From UBA1306 sp963778775 (GTDB lineage: Bacteria > Spirochaetota > Spirochaetia > Treponematales > Rectinemataceae), in NCBI GenBank assembly GCA_963778775.1, contig CAVZVX010000192.1:1-64000 (forward strand): 64,000 nucleotides of DNA, in the 5' to 3' direction. Below are positions 58,105-64,000 of this stretch, piece by piece (positions within the stretch are counted from its first letter, which is position 1; each line of letters opens with the position of its first letter). A program made the translations under genes and the position numbers. A model generated the notes under the pieces. It saw only the letters and a program-made list of their open reading frames with translations. It was not told the origin of the DNA and searched no databases.

Positions 58105-59616
58105 ATGCCGTTTCGACCCGATGAAGTCACCGGTATCCTGCGTGAGCGCCTCGGCGCGTTCGAAGATCGCCTCGACAGGGAAGAGGTGGGGACCGTCGTC
58201 CAGGCAGGGGACGGGATCGCTCGCGTCTATGGGCTCGACTCCTGCTCGTATGGCGAGCTCGTCGAGTTCGAATCGGGGGGCGTGGGCATGGCCCTCAATC
58301 TCGACGAGGACGACGTGGGCTGTATCCTCTTCTCCGATCAGGACAAGGTCCGGGAGGGCGAGACGGTGCGCCGTACCGGTCGCGTCGTCGAGGTACCGGC
58401 CGGTCCCGCCTTGTTCGGCCGCGTGGTCGATCCCCTCGGCGTGCCGATAGACGGCTCGGGCCCGGTGGAAGCCAAGCGCTCCATGCTAGTCGAGCGCCGC
58501 GCGCCTTCGGTCATCGACCGCAAGGGCGTCGGCGTGCCGCTTCAGACCGGCATTCTCGCCCTTGACGCGATGATCCCGATAGGTCGAGGGCAGCGCGAGC
58601 TCATCATTGGCGATCGGCAGACGGGCAAGACCGCCCTCGCGATCGACACGATCATCAATCAAAAGGGCCAGAACGTCATCTGCATCTACGCGTCCATAGG
58701 CCAGAAGGCTTCGACGACCGCTCAAGTCGTCGAGACTCTGCGCCGCTACGGCGCGCTCGAATATACCATCATCGTCGCCGCCACGGCCAAGACCACCGCC
58801 GCGCTCCAATACCTGGCCCCCTATTCGGCCTGCGCCATCGCCGAGTACTTCATGGACGAAGGCAAGGACGTCCTGGTCGTATACGACGATCTGTCGAAGC
58901 ACGCCGTCGCGTATCGCGCCTTATCCCTTCTCCTGCGCAGGCCGCCCGGACGCGAGGCGTACCCGGGCGACGTGTTCTATCTCCATTCGCGACTCTTGGA
59001 GCGAGCCGCGCGCCTGTCGGCCGAGAAGGGCGGCGGCTCGATCACCGCCCTCCCGATCGTGGAGACCCAGGGCGGCGATATCTCGGCATACATTCCGACC
59101 AACGTCATCTCGATAACCGATGGGCAGATATTCCTCCTCTCCGAGCTTTTCTTCTCCGGCGTCCGTCCCGCGGTGGACGTCGGCCTATCGGTATCGCGCG
59201 TCGGCGGAGCCGCCCAATCCAAGGCGGTTCGCAAGATAGCCGGTCGCGTGCGTCTGGACCTGGCCCAATATCGCGAGCTCGCGGTCTTCGCCCAGTTCGG
59301 CTCGGACCTCGACAAGGCGACGCAGGACCAATTGGCCCATGGCAAGAGGCTCGTCGAGGTCCTCAAGCAATCGCAATACGCGCCGATGGCCCTTTCCAGC
59401 GAGATAGTGGTCCTATTCGCCGCCGTCAACGGCTACCTCGCCGAAGTGAAGGTCGAAGAAGTACGATCCTTCCTGGAGCAGGCGATCAAGTATATGAGCT
59501 ACAAGCACAAGGCCCTCCTCGAGACCCTCCAGGCCAAGGGAGAGCTGTCGCCCGAATCCGAGGCGGAATTGCACTCGGCCCTCGACGAATATCGCAGCCA
59601 TAGGAAGGCCGATTAG
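58105..59616 (+). CDS. atpA: F-type ATP synthase subunit alpha
   Basis: 503 residues. The non-catalytic nucleotide site is GDRQTGKTALAIDTIINQKG, with ALEYTIIVAATA, KHAVAYRALSLLLRRPPGRE and the Arg finger region SVSRVGGAAQSKAVRKIAG. It lies 3 bp after atpH with no strong ribosome-binding site. Confidence 0.98.
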   Translation: MPFRPDEVTGILRERLGAFEDRLDREEVGTVVQAGDGIARVYGLDSCSYGELVEFESGGVGMALNLDEDDVGCILFSDQDKVREGETVRRTGRVVEVPAGPALFGRVVDPLGVPIDGSGPVEAKRSMLVERRAPSVIDRKGVGVPLQTGILALDAMIPIGRGQRELIIGDRQTGKTALAIDTIINQKGQNVICIYASIGQKASTTAQVVETLRRYGALEYTIIVAATAKTTAALQYLAPYSACAIAEYFMDEGKDVLVVYDDLSKHAVAYRALSLLLRRPPGREAYPGDVFYLHSRLLERAARLSAEKGGGSITALPIVETQGGDISAYIPTNVISITDGQIFLLSELFFSGVRPAVDVGLSVSRVGGAAQSKAVRKIAGRVRLDLAQYRELAVFAQFGSDLDKATQDQLAHGKRLVEVLKQSQYAPMALSSEIVVLFAAVNGYLAEVKVEEVRSFLEQAIKYMSYKHKALLETLQAKGELSPESEAELHSALDEYRSHRKAD

Positions 59617-59618
59617 CC

Positions 59619-60488
59619 ATGGAGACGATGCGCGATATCCGCAACCGGATGAAGAGCGTCCGCCAGACCAGGCAGGTCACGGGCGCGATGAAGCTGATCT
59701 CGACGTCCAAGCTCCGCAAGGCGAGGCGCAGGCTCGAGGATACGCTTCCCTACTTCGACGGGATATCGGAAGCGATGCGCGACATCATCGGCCACTCCGA
59801 GGAGAGCGGACAGAAGTGGTTCGACCGTCGCGAAGGCAAAGCCGAGCGGAAGGTCGCCACCCTGGTGATCACCGCCGACAAGGGGCTGGCGGGCGGGTAC
59901 AATCACTCGATCATCCGCTTCGTCGAGGAATCCTGCCCCGCAGGCTCGATGCTCTTGCCGATCGGCAACGTGGGCAAGCGCTATTTCATCGAAAAGGACT
60001 ACGTGCTCGTAGAGGACTTCGCGGTCTCCACCAAGGAGCCGACGGTCTATGAGGCGAAAGAGGTCGCGGCTTTCGCGGCCAGCCAGTTCCTCGAGGGCAA
60101 GATAGACGAATTCCACGTCGTGTATACGCGGATGCATTCGATCGTGAGGCTCGAGCCGGCTATGGAGACCCTCCTCCCGCTCGAAATGAAGAATATCGCG
60201 GGACCCCCACGGGCGCCCGTAGACCACGAGACTTACCGTTACGAGCCGAGCGAGGAGGGACTCTTCGACGCCCTCGTACCGCAATACCTGAAGGGAATCG
60301 TTTACGGATCCCTCGTCTCCGCCTTCGCGAGCGAGCAGGCGGCGCGCATGACCGCCATGGATGCGGCGACCAAGAACGCCGACGAGATGCTCGGCCGCCT
60401 GCTTCTGCATTATAACCGCGCTCGACAGGCCGCGATAACGAGCGAGGTTTCCGAGATAGTAGCCGGCGCCGCCGCGCTTGAGGATTGA
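59619..60488 (+). CDS. atpG: F-type ATP synthase subunit gamma
   Basis: 289 residues forming the rotor shaft. The N-terminal coiled coil (IRNRMKSVRQTRQVTGAMKL) with STSKLRKARRRLE, the strand TLVITADKGLAGGYNHSIIR and the C-terminal helix (RMTAMDAATKNADEML, YNRARQAAITSEVSEIVAGA) are diagnostic. ATG 2 bp after the atpA stop. Confidence 0.98.
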   Translation: METMRDIRNRMKSVRQTRQVTGAMKLISTSKLRKARRRLEDTLPYFDGISEAMRDIIGHSEESGQKWFDRREGKAERKVATLVITADKGLAGGYNHSIIRFVEESCPAGSMLLPIGNVGKRYFIEKDYVLVEDFAVSTKEPTVYEAKEVAAFAASQFLEGKIDEFHVVYTRMHSIVRLEPAMETLLPLEMKNIAGPPRAPVDHETYRYEPSEEGLFDALVPQYLKGIVYGSLVSAFASEQAARMTAMDAATKNADEMLGRLLLHYNRARQAAITSEVSEIVAGAAALED

Positions 60489-60588
60489 GCGACCGAGCCG
60501 AAGGCGAGGTCGCGACAGAGGCTTACGCGGCGCCGATGGCGCCGCCGCCCTGGAAGATAGGGGCGCGTACCGGAAAGGAATGATGGAA

Positions 60589-61980
<1,392 letters not shown>

Positions 61981-61990
61981 GGAATGAGCC

Positions 61991-62419
61991 ATGCCGGAAT
62001 TCAACTGCGAGATATTGACGCCTTATCGGCGCTTCTATAGCGGCAAGGCGGAGTCCATCACCTTCGTGACGCACGACGGCCAGGTGGAGGTGCTCGCGAA
62101 CCACGAGAGCCTCGTCGCGCCCGTTCGGATAGGCCAGCTTAGGCTGGTGGTCGGCGGCAAGGCTCGGACCGCCGCGGTTACCGAAGGCTTCGCGAGGGTG
62201 AAGGCCGGCAAGGTCGATCTGTTCGTCGACGCCGCCGAATGGCCGGAGGAGATCGACCGCGAGCGCGCCGAGAAGGCCTTGGGTCGCGCCACGAAGCGGC
62301 TCGCGACCGAGACCCTCGCCTGGCGCGTCGAGGCATCCGCGCGAGCGGCGGCGAGGGCGCACAATCGGATCGCCGTCGCCACGGGAGAGCCCTCGTCCCC
62401 GCCCCCGGCGTCGCTATAA
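61991..62419 (+). CDS. atpC: F-type ATP synthase subunit epsilon
   Basis: 142 residues. The N-terminal beta sandwich (CEILTPYRRFYSGKAESITF, GQVEVLANHESLVAPVRIGQ) is typical and the C-terminal helical hairpin (DRERAEKALGRATKRLAT) can act as the inhibitory arm. It is the last gene of the atp operon. No convincing terminator follows. Confidence 0.93.
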   Translation: MPEFNCEILTPYRRFYSGKAESITFVTHDGQVEVLANHESLVAPVRIGQLRLVVGGKARTAAVTEGFARVKAGKVDLFVDAAEWPEEIDRERAEKALGRATKRLATETLAWRVEASARAAARAHNRIAVATGEPSSPPPASL

Positions 62420-62581
62420 GCTGAGGCCCAGGCCGGCTTTCCCTCGGGGCGGGTCCAGGTTGGCAATCATTTCCGAAATGGGACGCCCCAGAATGCCGTC
62501 GTTGCGGCTAAAGTCGCGGAGCCCGGTTCGATGCGGCCGGATCCGCCTGAGGACCTGCGATAATCTCGATGTTGCCCGGCC

Positions 62582-62776
62582 TCACGCCGACAGCTCGGCG
62601 ATGTAGCCCGTGCGGACGCAGGTGTCGAAAAGCTCGCGGGGGAGAAAATCTTCCTTCACGTCATCCCAATCCACATGGCGGTGGACGATCCGGACGAAGT
62701 ATCCTCCCTCGGTCTCGTTTATAAGTTCCAGCAAGGAGGGATCCGGACCCTCCGATTTGATGGCGAACTGTTTCAT
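62582..62776 (-). CDS. Small conserved-looking protein
   Basis: 64 residues (FAIKSEGPDPSLLELINETE, GGYFVRIVHRHVDWDDVKED near the middle), acidic, no family recognised. The ATG at 62776 is chosen because AAGGAGG lies 6 bp upstream, whereas the ATG at 62782 abuts it. After the TGA stop the same frame stays open for 55 more codons to a TAG at 62417. The function is unknown. Confidence 0.6.
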   Translation of the reverse strand: MKQFAIKSEGPDPSLLELINETEGGYFVRIVHRHVDWDDVKEDFLPRELFDTCVRTGYIAELSA

Positions 62777-62827
62777 GCGCATCCTCCTTGCTTGAATATC
62801 GGAGGGCGCCGGAGGCTCCTTTAATTC

Positions 62828-63346
62828 CTACATCTCGCGACAGCCCGATGCGGCGCGGCGGGCGAGATCGATGTAAGCTTCCGCATGAGGACGCAAGTGC
62901 GCGACCTCATCGTCGGTGAGGGGGCGGACGACCTTGGCCGGGCTGCCCAGGATCATCGAGCGTGGCGGAAAGGCCTTCCCCTGGGTCACGAGGGCGCTCG
63001 CTCCCACGATGCAGTCCTTGCCGATGACCGCGTCGTTCAGTATGACCGCGCCCATCCCGATGAGGCAGCGATCTCCCACCTCGCAGGCATGGACCACCGC
63101 CCTATGCCCGATGGTCACGTACTCACCGACCACGCAGGGAGTCCGGGCGTCGACGTGGAGGACGGCCCCGTCTTGGACGTTGCTTCCCGCGCCGACGGTG
63201 ATCGCCGCGAGGTCCCCGCGAAGAACGGCGCCGTACCATACCGATGCGCCCTCGCCGAGGGATACTCGGCCGGATACTTCGGCATTCCAGGCGATGAAGC
63301 TGGCCCGCGAGATATCGGGCCTCTCGCCCTCGAAACTATGTACCAT
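62828..63346 (-). CDS. Gamma-carbonic-anhydrase-like left-handed beta-helix protein
   Basis: 172 residues of hexapeptide repeats: ASVWYGAVLRGDLAAITVGA, GSNVQDGAVLHVD, TIGHRAVVHACEVGDRCLIG and MGAVILNDAVIGKDCIVGAS. The metal His of gamma-class carbonic anhydrases are present in VLHVD and IGHRAVVHAC. Family members (YrdA/PaaY type) include both active and inactive hydratases. GGAGG lies 4 bp before the ATG at 63346. It is divergent from the gene at the window end. Confidence 0.92.
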   Translation of the reverse strand: MVHSFEGERPDISRASFIAWNAEVSGRVSLGEGASVWYGAVLRGDLAAITVGAGSNVQDGAVLHVDARTPCVVGEYVTIGHRAVVHACEVGDRCLIGMGAVILNDAVIGKDCIVGASALVTQGKAFPPRSMILGSPAKVVRPLTDDEVAHLRPHAEAYIDLARRAASGCREM

Positions 63347-63399
63347 GATTCCTCCGTATATTTGTTGTATACTACCCGTTATTCGATCGGAGCATAATA

Positions 63400-64000
63400 A
63401 TGAATAGAAAGGGTCTTTATTTCGCGGTCGCGATGCTCTCCACCCTGATAGGATCATCCGCAGCCCAAGGCTGGGATGCCCAGCTCCCGGCGAGCCTGGA
63501 CAAGCTTTCGGCCAACGCGTGGCAGCCGAGCCTTCTCACCGCCTTCGGCACTTTCACCTATGCAGACACTGCCCTGCCGAGTCCCTTCTCGCGTTTCCTC
63601 GAGGACGGCCTCAAGTCGGCGATGACCCGGTGCACGCGCCTCAAGCTCTTCAACAAATCCGTGGCATCCGCGATGGACCCCGCTTTCCGCGCGATCTACG
63701 GCGACTTTTTCAGGAACAACAGCGTCGACGCCCTCCTTTCCGGACGCTATTACGACGAGGGGCCGAAGGTTAGGGCCCGGCTCGAGCTCACGGGCCTCTC
63801 CGACGGCGTGCTCATAGGCACCCTCGACGTGAGTATTCCGAAATCGGCCATTCCTTCGGACGCTACCGTCGACCCGAGCGCCGCCGCGTCCGTCACGGCA
63901 TCGAGTATCGACAGTCTCGCGGCGGATTCGGGGAGGGGCGAGCTAAAAGTATCGGTTAGTACGGAGAGGGGCGCAGGGGCCGTCTATCGCGAAGGGGAAA
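63400..64000 (+). CDS. Secreted protein, cut by the window end
   Basis: An open frame of at least 200 codons from the ATG at 63400. The signal peptide (LYFAVAMLSTLIGSSAAQG) is followed by FGTFTYADTALPSPFSRFLE, DGLKSAMTRCTRLKLFNKSV, a pattern seen in FlgO/CsgG-related or LPP20-neighbour proteins. The last visible part (LKVSVSTERGAGAVYREGE) resembles the start of a DUF4384 domain. It is probably a periplasmic or outer-membrane lipoprotein-like component. The function is unknown and the C terminus is missing. Confidence 0.7.
   Translation, partial: MNRKGLYFAVAMLSTLIGSSAAQGWDAQLPASLDKLSANAWQPSLLTAFGTFTYADTALPSPFSRFLEDGLKSAMTRCTRLKLFNKSVASAMDPAFRAIYGDFFRNNSVDALLSGRYYDEGPKVRARLELTGLSDGVLIGTLDVSIPKSAIPSDATVDPSAAASVTASSIDSLAADSGRGELKVSVSTERGAGAVYREGE

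Overview
The window is 64 kb of GC-rich, densely packed bacterial chromosome, with most intergenic gaps under 150 bp and many 4-base ATGA/GTGA gene overlaps. The gene set suggests a free-living, motile, Gram-negative-type bacterium, most likely a spirochaete. This is inferred from protein style, not proven: a FlgD-repeat/OmpA surface protein, soluble MCP-like proteins, two CheD, a CheW, FlgM, a double cyclic-nucleotide-binding regulator and several conserved small proteins of spirochaete type. No rRNA, tRNA, CRISPR array, integrase or insertion sequence was recognised.

Layout: 0-0.6 kb is a multiply frameshifted GH3 beta-glucosidase remnant that abuts a 5'-truncated giant FlgD-repeat/OmpA protein (0.7-3.9 kb). 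4-9 kb holds a cation/proton antiporter with C-terminal regulatory domains, murB and cysS. 9-10.8 kb is an ECF sigma/anti-sigma/secreted PG-repeat protein operon. 10.9-18.2 kb has glyA, a double-cNMP regulator, queG, cheW, a membrane diguanylate cyclase and a duplicated RsmC-like methyltransferase. 18.3-23.7 kb has a Lys-tailed protein, recG, an M32 carboxypeptidase and a membrane protein. 23.7-26.5 kb is a metal ABC import operon headed by a ribbon-helix-helix/zinc-ribbon protein behind a palindromic operator; its ATPase gene carries an internal out-of-frame deletion. 26.5-29.4 kb is a sensory cluster (FIST protein, histidine kinase, CheD). 29.4-33.2 kb holds an aldehyde dehydrogenase, a short-chain dehydrogenase, RidA and an unknown protein. 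33.2-40.2 kb is a complete histidine operon (GCBHF-AIE-D) on the minus strand, with HisA fused to HisIE and a 5' leader peptide carrying four His in six residues, followed by mutually exclusive hairpins (a classical attenuator). 40.2-50.6 kb has a radical SAM protein, a PHP phosphoesterase, an AI-2E family permease, rsmI, flgM behind a sigma-28-like promoter, a degenerate iron-alcohol-dehydrogenase homologue, a SpoU methyltransferase, a sugar-ABC ATPase, an MCP-like protein and a second CheD. 50.6-54.2 kb has cysE, an MFS sugar transporter and galK. 55.6-62.4 kb is a complete F-type ATP synthase operon (I-B-E-F-H-A-G-D-C). The window ends with a gamma-carbonic-anhydrase-like protein and the start of a secreted protein cut by the edge.

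The strongest unexplained signals are (1) the his attenuator, (2) the putative metal regulator with its operator, next to the broken ATPase gene, (3) a recurrent promoter arrangement (-35, 17-18 bp, -10, then 6-7 bp to the ATG) in front of at least seven genes, implying leaderless mRNAs, and (4) the HisA-HisI-HisE fusion.
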